Positions 18,699 through 28,345 of a stretch of DNA of 64,000 nt are shown piece after piece (positions within the stretch are counted from its first letter, which is position 1; each line of letters begins with the position of its first letter). A program made the translations under genes and the position numbers. The DNA comes from JBLXBZ01 sp048265185. Lineage in GTDB: Bacteria > Pseudomonadota > Alphaproteobacteria > Rhizobiales > Stappiaceae. The DNA is taken from assembly GCA_048265185.1 (NCBI GenBank), contig JBLXBZ010000001.1, forward strand, positions 558,001 through 622,000, read 5' to 3'. The notes under the pieces are model-generated. The model saw nothing but the letters and a program-made list of their open reading frames with translations, had not been told where the DNA came from and made no database searches.

Positions 18699-19103
18699 TC
18701 AAGCCTCTTCCAGCTCGATCAATGTTCCCATAAAGTCTTTTGGGTGCAGAAACAGAACCAACTTTCCATGGGCGCCAACCTTCGGCTCTCCCGCGCCCAA
18801 GACACGCGCGCCATCCGCCAAAAGCCTGTCTCTGGCGGCATATATATCATCCACCTCATAGCATACGTGATGCACGCCGCCATTCGGGTTGCGTTCAAGA
18901 AACGCGTTAATCGGCGAATCTTCGCCGTAAGGTTCGAGCAATTCAATCTTTGTGTTGGGAAGCTCGATAAAAACGACGGTCACGCCATGCTCGGCCTCCA
19001 CCTGAGGCGCGCCCACTTGCGCGCCCAAGGTCGTTCGATAAACCTGCGCCGCCTTCGCCACGTCCGGCGTCGCGATGGCTACATGATTTAAACGGCCAAT
19101 CAT
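18699..19103 (-). CDS. mce: Methylmalonyl-CoA epimerase
   Basis: Interconverts the (S) and (R) forms of methylmalonyl-CoA in propionyl-CoA breakdown. 134 residues of the VOC fold, beginning 'IGRLNHVAIATPDVAKAAQV', with metal ligands expected at His-7, the His in 'GGVHHVCYEV' and the Glu in 'GTLIELEEA'. The start ATG at 19101-19103 has GGGGGAG upstream. Methylmalonyl-CoA mutase needs adenosylcobalamin, so this gene is linked in metabolism to the B12 genes at 40-51 kb, although the mutase is not in the window. Confidence 0.93.
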   Translation of the reverse strand: MIGRLNHVAIATPDVAKAAQVYRTTLGAQVGAPQVEAEHGVTVVFIELPNTKIELLEPYGEDSPINAFLERNPNGGVHHVCYEVDDIYAARDRLLADGARVLGAGEPKVGAHGKLVLFLHPKDFMGTLIELEEA

Positions 19104-19124
19104 AACGTCTCCCCCCCTAAAAAA

Positions 19125-20801
19125 TCACACCTTATGCACGATAACGCGAATGAGAGGCTTTTTGCCCCACGCCAAATGGACGGCGGAGCGCGCGCCGCGC
19201 CGCGCGGCTTCGCCCACGAGATCCACATCCTTGCGCCGCGCCTTCGGGATGCTTTCCACCGCGCCAATCACCGCGTCGATGATAATATCCTCAAAGTCCT
19301 CGCCGGTTAGATCCACATCCGGCAAACCGAAAGAAGCAACGTCCGGCTCGCCCAAAAGCGCGCCCTTCCCATCCAGCACAAGACTTACCACCGCAGCGCC
19401 AGCAAAGGAGAGTTTGCGCCGTTCGCCAACGCCGGTTTCATCCGGGTCCGCTAATAGGCGGCCATCTTTGACGGCAATGCCGACAGGAGCTTCGTCAAAA
19501 ATATTCAAAGGCCCCGGAGATAGTCTCACCATTTCGCCGTTATGAGCCACAAGAACGTCTTTAATCCCTTGCGCGCGCGCAAATCGCGCGTGAGAGGTTA
19601 AATGCAGCGCTTCCCCATGAGCGGGCAACAAAGCCTTGGGTTTGAGGAGCTCATAGAGCTCCGCAAGCTCGCCTCGGCGCGGATGTCCGGACACATGAAC
19701 CATTTCATCATGATCAGTGACAACCTCGACCCCTTCGTCCACCAAGGCGTTCACGATGGAGCCAACGGCCTTCTCATTCCCCGGAATTGTCCGGGAGGAA
19801 AAAATAACCATATCCCCCTTTGAGAGAGCGACGCTGCGATGATCTCCCGACGCCACCCTTGCAAGAGCCGCTCGCGCCTCCCCCTGACTCCCGGTAAGAA
19901 GCGCGACCACCTTGTCACGGGGCAGATAACCGTAGGCCTCTTCATCCAGAAACGGCGGTAAGCCGTCAAGATAGCCAAGTTCTTTCGCGACCTCGACAAC
20001 GCGGCGCATGGACCTCCCCATCACCACCACTTCCCGTTCAACGGCTTGCGCCGCGAGGGCGACTGCACGAATACGCGCCACGTTGGAGGCGAACGTCGTG
20101 ACGGCGATGCGCTTTTTCGCCCCCGCCATCACCTTGCGAAGACCTACGGCGACGTCGGCTTCGCTGGGGCTGCGTCCGTCCCTTATGGCGTTTGTGGAAT
20201 CACACACAAGAACATCCACGCCCTCTTCGCCCAGTTCGGCCAAGCGCTTCAAATCAATCGGATTGCCAATTCCAGGCGTTCTGTCGATTTTCCAGTCGCC
20301 AGAATGAACAATCAGAGATCCTGGCGTACGGATCGCAAGCGCGCATGGCTCCGGAATGGAATGGGCCATGGCGATCATTTCAACGTCAAAGGGGCCGATT
20401 TTGACGCGATCGCCCTGATCAAGGATATTGACCGGAATCGGTTCAACGCCCCGTTCGCCCTCCACTTTCGCTTCAAGCAAACAAGCGGTGAACCGGGTCA
20501 TGTAAAGCGGCGCGCGCAATTTCGGCCACAGATGAACCAATGCGCCATAATGATCCTCATGGGCGTGAGTGATCACGATCCCATCCAACCGATCAAGATG
20601 TTCTTCAATGAACTGAATGTCGGGAACAACGAGATCAATTCCGGGAAGCTCCGGCCCCGCAAACGTCACGCCGCAATCCACCATCAACCAACGACGGTCA
20701 TTGGCGGGGCCATAGCCATATAGCCCCATATTCATTCCTATTTCGCCAAGCCCACCGAGCGGTACAAAAACGACCGCATCAGCGGTTGATAGTCCATTCA
20801 C
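19125..20801 (-). CDS. rnj: Ribonuclease J
   Basis: Metallo-beta-lactamase/beta-CASP ribonuclease with 5' exo- and endo-activity on RNA. The 558-residue product has the HAHEDH zinc motif in the N-terminal domain, 'VHSGDWKIDRTP' and 'HVSGHPRRGEL' further on, and the RNase J C-terminal domain. Two starts compete: TTG at 20805-20807 and GTG at 20799-20801. The GTG lies eight bases after AAGGGG and is preferred. It sits between birA (53 bp) and mce (21 bp) in one probable transcript. Confidence 0.93.
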   Translation of the reverse strand: MNGLSTADAVVFVPLGGLGEIGMNMGLYGYGPANDRRWLMVDCGVTFAGPELPGIDLVVPDIQFIEEHLDRLDGIVITHAHEDHYGALVHLWPKLRAPLYMTRFTACLLEAKVEGERGVEPIPVNILDQGDRVKIGPFDVEMIAMAHSIPEPCALAIRTPGSLIVHSGDWKIDRTPGIGNPIDLKRLAELGEEGVDVLVCDSTNAIRDGRSPSEADVAVGLRKVMAGAKKRIAVTTFASNVARIRAVALAAQAVEREVVVMGRSMRRVVEVAKELGYLDGLPPFLDEEAYGYLPRDKVVALLTGSQGEARAALARVASGDHRSVALSKGDMVIFSSRTIPGNEKAVGSIVNALVDEGVEVVTDHDEMVHVSGHPRRGELAELYELLKPKALLPAHGEALHLTSHARFARAQGIKDVLVAHNGEMVRLSPGPLNIFDEAPVGIAVKDGRLLADPDETGVGERRKLSFAGAAVVSLVLDGKGALLGEPDVASFGLPDVDLTGEDFEDIIIDAVIGAVESIPKARRKDVDLVGEAARRGARSAVHLAWGKKPLIRVIVHKV

Positions 20802-20854
20802 TTTCAAAACCCCTTACATCCCGTTGTATTAAACGCCATGGCGCCAACGGGTGA

Positions 20855-21625
20855 TCAAAAAAACACGTCACCTGCCGAAATCAACTGTTCAATTCCATTC
20901 GCCCGCCGAAGACGAAGCCGTCCATCGTCAGCAAGCCCTTGAAATAGCCCAGACAGTTCCTGATCTGGCAAGCGCACGCGTATCGGCTTTCCAACGCCAA
21001 CGGCGCGTTCAATCCATTCTTGACGCATTTCAGCAAATCTGAAATGTCGCCATTTCATCAAATTGCATTCAAAAGATTTCGCAAGCTGAGTAAACAGATG
21101 GTCCGCGTCAACACGCAAACCTTGCTGCATCAGGCTGGTGGTTGGATATTCCCCCAAATCCGGATGAGCGACGCAGTTCACTCCAAATCCACATACAATC
21201 AGGCGCGAATTAGAGTCGAACGTCTCCGCCTCTAATAAAATTCCAGAAATCTTTGAGCCGTCAATGAGAAGATCATTCGGCCATTTCAACTTCACTCTAC
21301 CATAAATTCCGCTTGTTGCATCCACCGCTTCGGCCAACGACAGTGACGCAATCAACGGCAATTCGCCAATGCGATCCTGATGAGCGCTTTCTCGCCACAC
21401 AAAGGAAGCAAAGAGGTTTCCACGCAAAGAAGACCAAGCTCTCCCCCGGCGCGCCCGACCTGCGGTCTGCTCACGCGCCACCACCCAGAGATTTCCTTCC
21501 GCACCCGAACGACCTGCGTCTAGAGCCGAGGCATTGGTGGAGCCAACAGTGTCATAGGCGAGAACGCGATGTGAGGGAGTTCCCTGAACGACGCGCTCTC
21601 GCCCATCAAATATTAAACTATTCAG
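20855..21625 (-). CDS. birA: Biotin--[acetyl-CoA carboxylase] ligase, probable CTG start
   Basis: Attaches biotin to the carboxylase carrier protein. The catalytic domain holds 'VAREQTAGRARRGRAW' and 'LKWPNDLLIDGSKISGIL'; there is no DNA-binding repressor domain. The frame contains no ATG, GTG or TTG before the GTG codons at 21482-21487, yet family sequence clearly continues upstream (YDTVGSTNAS, carrying the biotin-binding STN). A CTG at 21623-21625 overlaps the nuoN stop as CTGA and has GGGGA seven bases upstream. That start gives 256 residues, the normal size, so I use it. A database pipeline would probably annotate a truncated 209-residue form. Confidence 0.8.
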   Translation of the reverse strand: MNSLIFDGRERVVQGTPSHRVLAYDTVGSTNASALDAGRSGAEGNLWVVAREQTAGRARRGRAWSSLRGNLFASFVWRESAHQDRIGELPLIASLSLAEAVDATSGIYGRVKLKWPNDLLIDGSKISGILLEAETFDSNSRLIVCGFGVNCVAHPDLGEYPTTSLMQQGLRVDADHLFTQLAKSFECNLMKWRHFRFAEMRQEWIERAVGVGKPIRVRLPDQELSGLFQGLADDGRLRLRRANGIEQLISAGDVFF

Positions 21626-23064
21626 AACAACGTCCCCGCGGCAGCGCTCGCCACTTCAACGATTGGCCCTGCGAACACCACAAAAAAGACGACGACCGCT
21701 CCACTCAGGCCAAGCACGATTTTCAACTCGGCGGGCATGGGCAAGAACGAATTACTCGGCTTGTCAAAGAACATCACCTTGATGACGCGCAAATAGTAAT
21801 ACGCGCCGACAACGGAAGCCACTAGACCGATAATCACCAACGGGTATAGCCCCATTTCAACGGCGGCGACAAATACGTACCACTTGGCGAAAAAGCCAAT
21901 GAAAGGTGGAATGCCCGCCAATGAGAACAAAATCAGCGCGAAAATCATCGCCATCACTGGTTTCGTGCGTGAGAGCCCCGCCAGATCGGAAATATCCTCA
22001 ACCATGCCTTCCTTGCGTCGCATGGACAGAATGCAGGCGAAGGCGCCAAGCGTCATCGCCAAATAGGCGATCAAATAGATGATAACGCCTTGAACGCCGG
22101 CCTGCGTGCCCGCCGCAAGCCCCACCAGCGCATACCCCATGTGACCAATCGACGAATAGGCCATCAGACGTTTGATATTGGTCTGGCCAATGGCGGCGAA
22201 AGCTCCCAGCGCCATTGAAGCGATTGAGATGAACACAAGTATTTGCTGCCAGTCATGGGTGATCGGTTGAAAGGCTTCGATCACAATTCGCGTCAACATG
22301 CCAAGCGCCGCGATTTTGGGAGCGGCGGCGAAAAACGCCGTCACCGGCGTCGGCGCGCCTTCATAAACGTCAGGCGTCCACATGTGGAAGGGAACCGCCG
22401 AAATCTTGAACGCCACGCCCGCAAGCAAGAAAACAAGGCCAAAGGTCAGACCAAGAGAACTGCCTTCGCTGGCGAGAAGCGCGGCGATTGCGCCAAAGCC
22501 GGTTTGTCCGGTGAAGCCATATACGAGCGACATGCCGTAAAGCAGCATCCCAGAGGACAGGGCGCCGAGAACGAAATACTTCAAGCCGGCTTCTGTGGAA
22601 CGTGTGCTGTCGCGGTTGATGGAGGCGACGACGTAGAGCGCCAGCGACTGGAGCTCCAACCCGAGATAGACGGAGATCATGTCGTTGGCCGAAAGCATCA
22701 ACAACATGCCGAGCGTCGCTAGAACGATCAGAATTGGATACTCAAATCTCTCAAAGTTCTGACTTCGAGCGTAAGCCACCGACATGGCGATGGCGAAGCC
22801 AGAGCCAATCAAAACCATGATTTTGAGAAGTCGAGAAAACCCGTCCAGCACGAATGCGCCAAAGAAGGTGACGCCTTCCTGCGGATTAAGAACCAGTATC
22901 AGACCGGCAACCGCTATAACCGCCACAGACATGCCGGTGACGACCGGCGTCGATTTTGATCCACCGAACACGCCAACCATCAAAAGCACAAGAGCGCCCA
23001 CAGCCAGCAACAGTTCCGGTAACACCGGCATCAGGTCGGGAAGTTGAGTGAACTCAGCTTGCAT
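21622..23064 (-). CDS. nuoN: NADH-quinone oxidoreductase subunit N
   Basis: Antiporter-like proton-pumping membrane subunit of complex I; 480 residues with about 14 helices. The core 'AGVAFKISAVPFHMWTPDVYEGAPTP' region carries the conserved pumping Lys and Pro, and 'IKRLMAYSSIGHMGYALVG' is typical. It is the last nuo gene, 114 bp after nuoM, and its stop overlaps the proposed birA start. Confidence 0.96.
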   Translation of the reverse strand: MQAEFTQLPDLMPVLPELLLAVGALVLLMVGVFGGSKSTPVVTGMSVAVIAVAGLILVLNPQEGVTFFGAFVLDGFSRLLKIMVLIGSGFAIAMSVAYARSQNFERFEYPILIVLATLGMLLMLSANDMISVYLGLELQSLALYVVASINRDSTRSTEAGLKYFVLGALSSGMLLYGMSLVYGFTGQTGFGAIAALLASEGSSLGLTFGLVFLLAGVAFKISAVPFHMWTPDVYEGAPTPVTAFFAAAPKIAALGMLTRIVIEAFQPITHDWQQILVFISIASMALGAFAAIGQTNIKRLMAYSSIGHMGYALVGLAAGTQAGVQGVIIYLIAYLAMTLGAFACILSMRRKEGMVEDISDLAGLSRTKPVMAMIFALILFSLAGIPPFIGFFAKWYVFVAAVEMGLYPLVIIGLVASVVGAYYYLRVIKVMFFDKPSNSFLPMPAELKIVLGLSGAVVVFFVVFAGPIVEVASAAAGTLF

Positions 23065-23178
23065 GCTTTTGTCTCGCCTGGATCGAACTGTAGGAAGTCA
23101 CTTTTCATTCCGTACAGAAATTAATCATCTCAATGAAATCGGACAGGCGAGGTTATACGCCTCGCCTCCCCGGCCCAA

Positions 23179-24693
23179 CTAATGCGCCACCGCAATCGCG
23201 GTTTCGCGTCCCGCTTCAATAGCGGCTTGATAGTTATGTATCAAAGCCTGCACGGAAACCTCGGTCACATCAAACACCGGCGCCGGATAAAATCCGAAGA
23301 AGATGGTCAATATGATCATGGGCACTAAAATCACCCGCTCACGCAAGCTCGCGTCCATGATAGACTTCAGGCTTTCCTTCTCCAATGCTCCGAAAACGAC
23401 GCGTCGGTAAAGATATAAAGCGTAAGCGGCCGAAAGAATTACGCCGGTGGCGGCGAAAAGAGCCACCCATGTATTGACTTCAAATACGCCCATCAGCGTC
23501 AAAAATTCACCAACGAAGCCACTTGTGCCAGGCAGGCCAACATTGGCCATAGTGAAGATCAAAAACGCTGTGGCGTAAAACGGCATGCGATTGACCAAAC
23601 CGCCATAAGCCGCGATCTCACGCGTATGCATCCGATCGTAAATCACGCCAACGCAAAGGAACAACGCCGAGGAAACAATGCCGTGCGAAAGCATCTGGAA
23701 AATTCCACCCTGGATTCCTTGCGCGTTCATAGCGAAGATTCCCATCGTCACATAGCCCATATGCGCGACAGACGAATAAGCGATAAGCTTTTTCATATCC
23801 GACTGGGCGATAGCGACCAAGGACGTATAGATGATGGCCACCGCAGAAAGGGTGAACACCAAGGGCGCGAACATGTCGCTCGCCAAGGGGAACATTGGCA
23901 GCGAGAACCGCAGAAAGCCGTAGCCGCCCATTTTCAACAAGATGCCGGCGAGGATCACCGACCCGGCGGTTGGAGCTTCAACGTGCGCGTCAGGAAGCCA
24001 GGTGTGAACTGGCCACATGGGCATTTTCACCGCGAAACTGGCGAAAAATGCAAGCCACAACCATGTTTGCATGCCACTAGGGAAGGAATACTCCAGCAAG
24101 GTGGGGATGTCCGTCGTTCCAGCGCTCCAATACATGGTCATAATGGCGACCAACATCAGAACAGACCCAAGAAGGGTGTAAAGGAAGAACTTATAACTCG
24201 CATAAACTCTGCGAGGACCGCCCCACACGCCGATGATAAGAAACATCGGAATAAGGCCCGCCTCGAAGAATACGTAGAACACCATCAGATCCAACGCGCA
24301 GAACACGCCGATCATCAATGTTTCAAGCACAAGAAACGCGACCATATACTCTTTGACGCGATCCTGAATGCTTTCCCAACTGGCGAGAATGCAAAACGGC
24401 ATCAGAAAAGTCGTCAAAATGACGAATAACATGGAAATTCCATCGACCCCAACCTTGTAATTGATGGAGCCGCCGAGCCATGCGGTCTGTTCGACGAACT
24501 GAAAATCCGCCGTAGTGTAGTCAAAGCCGCCCCAGATAAAGAGGGATACGACAAAGGTAAACACGGTGGTGATCAACGCCACGCGACGAATGTTCTTGCG
24601 CGCGACGTCGTCGTCTCCCCTCACCAGCAGGATGAACAACACGCCGATCAGTGGCAAAAAAGTCGTGATGGTAAGCAAAGGCCAATGGCTCAT
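23179..24693 (-). CDS. nuoM: NADH-quinone oxidoreductase subunit M
   Basis: Proton-pumping membrane subunit, 504 residues. 'FASFAVKMPMWPVHTWLPDAHVEAPTAGSV' is the diagnostic core. The ATG at 24691-24693 shares one base with the nuoL stop (TGATG) and follows GGAGG; the frame is open for 69 more codons upstream but that is nuoL read out of frame. The early membrane Glu of the family is in 'FVFFEAGLIPMFLIIG'. Confidence 0.96.
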   Translation of the reverse strand: MSHWPLLTITTFLPLIGVLFILLVRGDDDVARKNIRRVALITTVFTFVVSLFIWGGFDYTTADFQFVEQTAWLGGSINYKVGVDGISMLFVILTTFLMPFCILASWESIQDRVKEYMVAFLVLETLMIGVFCALDLMVFYVFFEAGLIPMFLIIGVWGGPRRVYASYKFFLYTLLGSVLMLVAIMTMYWSAGTTDIPTLLEYSFPSGMQTWLWLAFFASFAVKMPMWPVHTWLPDAHVEAPTAGSVILAGILLKMGGYGFLRFSLPMFPLASDMFAPLVFTLSAVAIIYTSLVAIAQSDMKKLIAYSSVAHMGYVTMGIFAMNAQGIQGGIFQMLSHGIVSSALFLCVGVIYDRMHTREIAAYGGLVNRMPFYATAFLIFTMANVGLPGTSGFVGEFLTLMGVFEVNTWVALFAATGVILSAAYALYLYRRVVFGALEKESLKSIMDASLRERVILVPMIILTIFFGFYPAPVFDVTEVSVQALIHNYQAAIEAGRETAIAVAH

Positions 24694-26672
24694 CAGTGCG
24701 ATCCTCCACCGGCGAACATCGCCCAGGTGATCAATGCGGCGATCCCGATAAGCATCGCGAACGCATAGTGGTAAACATATCCGGTCTGTAGTCGAACAAC
24801 CCATGCCGTGACGTTCTGGACGCGAGCGGCCACGCCGTTGGGGCCATAGCCGTCGATAATCATACCGTCGCCCTTCTTCCACAACTGACGCCCAATCCAC
24901 ATGGTCGGTCTGACGAAAATCGCATTATACAATTCGTCAAAGTACCATTTGTTCAGCAAGAATTTATACAGTCCTCCGTGCTGAGCTGCCAATTTACGCG
25001 GCATCTCAGGCGAGCGAATGTAAAACACCCAAGCAACGAACAATCCGCCCAGCATCGCCAAGAACGGAGCCAGCTTCACCCATCCGGGCACGCCGTGCAT
25101 GTCATGTAAAACGTGATTATCAGGACCGGTGAACAACGAGTTCCTCCAGAACTCCGCATATCCATGATCAATGAACGCGCCTTTGAAAACCATCCCGGCG
25201 AACAAGGCGCCTACGGAAAGAATGATCAAGGGAACAGTCATGACCCAAGGAGATTCATGCACATGTTTCATGACGTCCACCGGCGCGCGAGGCTTGCCAT
25301 GGAAGGTCATGAACGCAAGGCGCCAGGAATAGAAAGACGTCAGGGCTGCTGCGGCCACTGTGGCCCAGAAGGCGTACATGGCGAAAGCGTTATGCCCCAC
25401 ATATGTCGCCTCGATAATCGCGTCTTTTGAGACAAAGCCCGCGGTTCCAATCGGCGTGAAAGGCAGGCCGAACCCCGTGAGGGCGAGCGTCCCGATCATC
25501 ATCGTCCAATAGGTGATCGGAATATGTTTTCGCAATCCACCCATCTTCCGCATGTCCTGTTCGTCGGAGACCGCATGAATGACGGAACCGGCGCAAAGGA
25601 ACAACAACGCTTTAAAGAAGGCGTGTGTGAAGAGATGGAAAACCGCGACGCCATAAGCTCCCACGCCAAGCGCGGCGAACATATAGCCAAGCTGCGAACA
25701 GGTCGAATAGGCGATCACCCGTTTGATGTCATTTTGAACGCAGCCGATGGTGGCCGCGAAGAACGCCGTCGTCGCGCCCACAAGGGTGATGACGGTCAAT
25801 GCGGTGTGTGACAACTCGAAAATCGGAGAAAGTCGGGCGACCATAAACACGCCCGCCGTCACCATTGTCGCGGCGTGGATCAAAGCCGAAACCGGAGTTG
25901 GACCTTCCATCGCGTCGGGAAGCCAAGTGTGCAGCAGGAACTGCGCCGACTTGCCCATAGCCCCGAGGAAAAGCAGCAAACACACTACGGTAATCGCGGT
26001 TTGAGGGTTGAGCTGATACCCGAGGAATGTCAGCACCGTCTCGTCCGGGCCGCCGACAAAGGCTTGAGCGTTGCCGAATATCGTTTCGTAATCAATCGAC
26101 CCGAAGAGGAAGAATACGCCGAATATCCCAAGGATAAAACCAAAGTCGCCGACCCTGTTGACGACGAAAGCCTTCATCGCCGCCGCATTTGCGCTTGGTT
26201 TCTTGTACCAGAAACCAATTAGGAGATAGGAAGCGAGCCCCACCCCTTCCCAGCCGAAGAACATTTGCAGCAAATTGTCAGAAGTCACCAACGTCAACAT
26301 GGCGAAAGTGAACAACGACAGATAAGCGAAGAAACGCGAGCGGTGCGGATCGTGGTGCATATAGCCGATTGAATAGACATGAACCAGCGAGGACACCGTG
26401 TTGACGACGACCAGCATGACAGCCGTCAACGTATCGACGCGAATAACCCAATCCACATCAAACGGGCCGGAGTTGATCCAGCGGAATATCGTGATGCGCG
26501 CAGTTTCCGCGTCGCCGAAACCGACGGAGAAAAAGGCGATCCAAGACAGTAAAGCCGCGATTATCAAGCACCCGGAGGTGAAATATTCACTGGCTTTATG
26601 ACCGATAGCGCGGCCAAACAGGCCGGCGACGAGAAACCCAACGAGGGGGAGGAAGACGATTGCCGAATACAT
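24693..26672 (-). CDS. nuoL: NADH-quinone oxidoreductase subunit L
   Basis: Largest antiporter-like subunit, distal in the membrane arm, with the long lateral helix; 659 residues. 'GKSAQFLLHTWLPDAMEGPTPVSALIHAATMV' is characteristic and 'FFGWEGVGLASYLLIGFWY' carries the family Glu. It is translationally coupled to nuoM by a one-base overlap and follows nuoK by 6 bp. Confidence 0.97.
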   Translation of the reverse strand: MYSAIVFLPLVGFLVAGLFGRAIGHKASEYFTSGCLIIAALLSWIAFFSVGFGDAETARITIFRWINSGPFDVDWVIRVDTLTAVMLVVVNTVSSLVHVYSIGYMHHDPHRSRFFAYLSLFTFAMLTLVTSDNLLQMFFGWEGVGLASYLLIGFWYKKPSANAAAMKAFVVNRVGDFGFILGIFGVFFLFGSIDYETIFGNAQAFVGGPDETVLTFLGYQLNPQTAITVVCLLLFLGAMGKSAQFLLHTWLPDAMEGPTPVSALIHAATMVTAGVFMVARLSPIFELSHTALTVITLVGATTAFFAATIGCVQNDIKRVIAYSTCSQLGYMFAALGVGAYGVAVFHLFTHAFFKALLFLCAGSVIHAVSDEQDMRKMGGLRKHIPITYWTMMIGTLALTGFGLPFTPIGTAGFVSKDAIIEATYVGHNAFAMYAFWATVAAAALTSFYSWRLAFMTFHGKPRAPVDVMKHVHESPWVMTVPLIILSVGALFAGMVFKGAFIDHGYAEFWRNSLFTGPDNHVLHDMHGVPGWVKLAPFLAMLGGLFVAWVFYIRSPEMPRKLAAQHGGLYKFLLNKWYFDELYNAIFVRPTMWIGRQLWKKGDGMIIDGYGPNGVAARVQNVTAWVVRLQTGYVYHYAFAMLIGIAALITWAMFAGGGSH

Positions 26673-26678
26673 CCGCCG

Positions 26679-26987
26679 TCAACCTTTCATCATGTTGATG
26701 TCTTCCACAGCGATCGAGCCGCGGTTCCGGAAGAAGACGACGAGAATAGCCAACCCGATGGCCGCTTCAGCCGCCGCAACGGTCAGAATGAACAAAGCGA
26801 ACACCTGCCCAACCAAGTCGCCCAAAAATGAAGAGAAGGCGATCAGGTTGATGTTGACAGCAAGCAGCAACAACTCGATCGACATCAATATGACGATCAC
26901 GTTCTTCCTGTTCAAAAAGATGCCGAAAATCCCGATAGTAAACAGGATGGCCGCAACTGACAGGTAATGCGAAAGGCCGATTTCCAT
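26679..26987 (-). CDS. nuoK: NADH-quinone oxidoreductase subunit K
   Basis: Small three-helix membrane subunit, 102 residues. The second helix carries the conserved Glu in 'VILMSIELLLLAVNINLI' and the third the Glu in 'AAAEAAIGLAILV', both in the central proton channel. It starts at the ATG 26985-26987, 97 bp after nuoJ. Confidence 0.96.
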   Translation of the reverse strand: MEIGLSHYLSVAAILFTIGIFGIFLNRKNVIVILMSIELLLLAVNINLIAFSSFLGDLVGQVFALFILTVAAAEAAIGLAILVVFFRNRGSIAVEDINMMKG

Positions 26988-27084
26988 GGCTGCCTCGCCG
27001 TGCTCCCTCTTAGCAGTTCATTGAGAGACCGACCGCGCGCCGGCCTCTCGCGAAAATTCTAATCACTCAACGCGGATAACCGCG

Positions 27085-27699
27085 TTAAATTCCCTTGCCC
27101 GTTTCAACCTTGCGGACTTCAACGGACGTTTCTGGGGTTCTTGCAACTTGGTCGGAAATATTCTGACGTTTGACGCCATCCTTATGACGCAAGGTCAAAA
27201 CAATCGCCCCGATCATCGCAACAAGCAGGATCAGACCCGCTAATTGGAAGAAATAGACGTAACGCGTGTAAAGAACGCTTCCAAGCGCTTGAATGTTGTT
27301 CACCTGATCCATAGCAGATAAGGGCATCGCCACATTCGTGGGCACGTCAGGCGAAATCACCCAGGCCCCAAGCCCCATGAGCAATTCGACAAGAAGAATG
27401 ATTCCCACAAGGCCGCCAACTGGCAAATATTGCAGGAAACCTTGTCGCAACTCGACGAAATCGACGTCCAGCATCATGATAACGAAGAGGAACAACACCA
27501 TCACCGCGCCGACGTAAACCACGACGAGAATGAGTGCGAGGAACTCCGCGCCAAGCAAGATGAACAATCCAGCCGCGTTGAAAAACGCCAGGATCAGAAA
27601 AAGGACTGAATGAACCGGATTACGCGATGCAATCACCATAAAGGCGGATGCGATCACCACACCGGCGAACAGATAGAAAAAGACGGCTTGCAGGACCAT
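27085..27699 (-). CDS. nuoJ: NADH-quinone oxidoreductase subunit J
   Basis: Membrane subunit with five helices; 204 residues. 'ASRNPVHSVLFLILAFFNAAGLFILLGAEFLALILVVVYVGAVMVLFLFVIMM' is the family core (quoted in part here: VVYVGAVMVLFLFV). The hydrophilic C-terminal tail is alphaproteobacterial in style. A 7-bp hairpin (AACGCGG/CCGCGTT, 27069-27086) straddles its stop codon before nuoK. Confidence 0.95.
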   Translation of the reverse strand: MVLQAVFFYLFAGVVIASAFMVIASRNPVHSVLFLILAFFNAAGLFILLGAEFLALILVVVYVGAVMVLFLFVIMMLDVDFVELRQGFLQYLPVGGLVGIILLVELLMGLGAWVISPDVPTNVAMPLSAMDQVNNIQALGSVLYTRYVYFFQLAGLILLVAMIGAIVLTLRHKDGVKRQNISDQVARTPETSVEVRKVETGKGI

Positions 27700-27830
27700 G
27701 TCTCGGATTTGCCCCCGTCGTCACTCGCGGCTATCCGACATTTGCTGATGTCGGATCAATTAAAAGAATCCGCTGGCTCAATAGACTGGCTGTCTCTTAG
27801 ACCAGCGGCGCTCCCACGTCCACACCGCTC

Positions 27831-28319
27831 TCAACGATACGGGGCGTCCATGGCAATGTTACGTGCGATTTCTCGCTCCCAACGTTCACCATTGGCGAGC
27901 AATTTTTCTTTGCTGTAATAGAGTTCTTCACGAGTTTCCGTGGCGAACTCGAAGTTCGGGCCTTCCACAATGGCGTCCACTGGACAGGCTTCCTGACAAA
28001 ATCCACAGTAAATGCATTTCACCATGTCAATGTCATATCGCGTCGTGCGGCGCGTGCCATCGTTGCGGCGCGGGCCGGCTTCGATCGTAATCGCCTGAGC
28101 AGGACAAATTGCCTCACATAATTTACAAGCAATACACCGCTCTTCCCCGTTCGGGTAGCGACGCAAAGCATGCTCGCCGCGAAACCGCGGACTAACCGGA
28201 CCTTTTTCGAAAGGATAGTTAATCGTCGGTTTCGGTTTGAAGAAATACCGCATCGCCAAGAAAAAGGCGGATACGAACTCCTTCAGAAAGAGCGAATTGG
28301 CGGCCTGCGCTAGTCCCAT
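27831..28319 (-). CDS. nuoI: NADH-quinone oxidoreductase subunit I (2x[4Fe-4S])
   Basis: Ferredoxin-like subunit carrying clusters N6a and N6b on the way to quinone. The two motifs CIACKLCEAICP and CIYCGFCQEACP are intact. The ATG at 28317-28319 gives 162 residues, the usual alphaproteobacterial length; a TTG ten codons upstream is open but less likely. It is separated from nuoH by a small extra gene. Confidence 0.96.
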   Translation of the reverse strand: MGLAQAANSLFLKEFVSAFFLAMRYFFKPKPTINYPFEKGPVSPRFRGEHALRRYPNGEERCIACKLCEAICPAQAITIEAGPRRNDGTRRTTRYDIDMVKCIYCGFCQEACPVDAIVEGPNFEFATETREELYYSKEKLLANGERWEREIARNIAMDAPYR

Positions 28320-28345
28320 GGCCTTAAGCCTCTCTCTCGTTTGTT

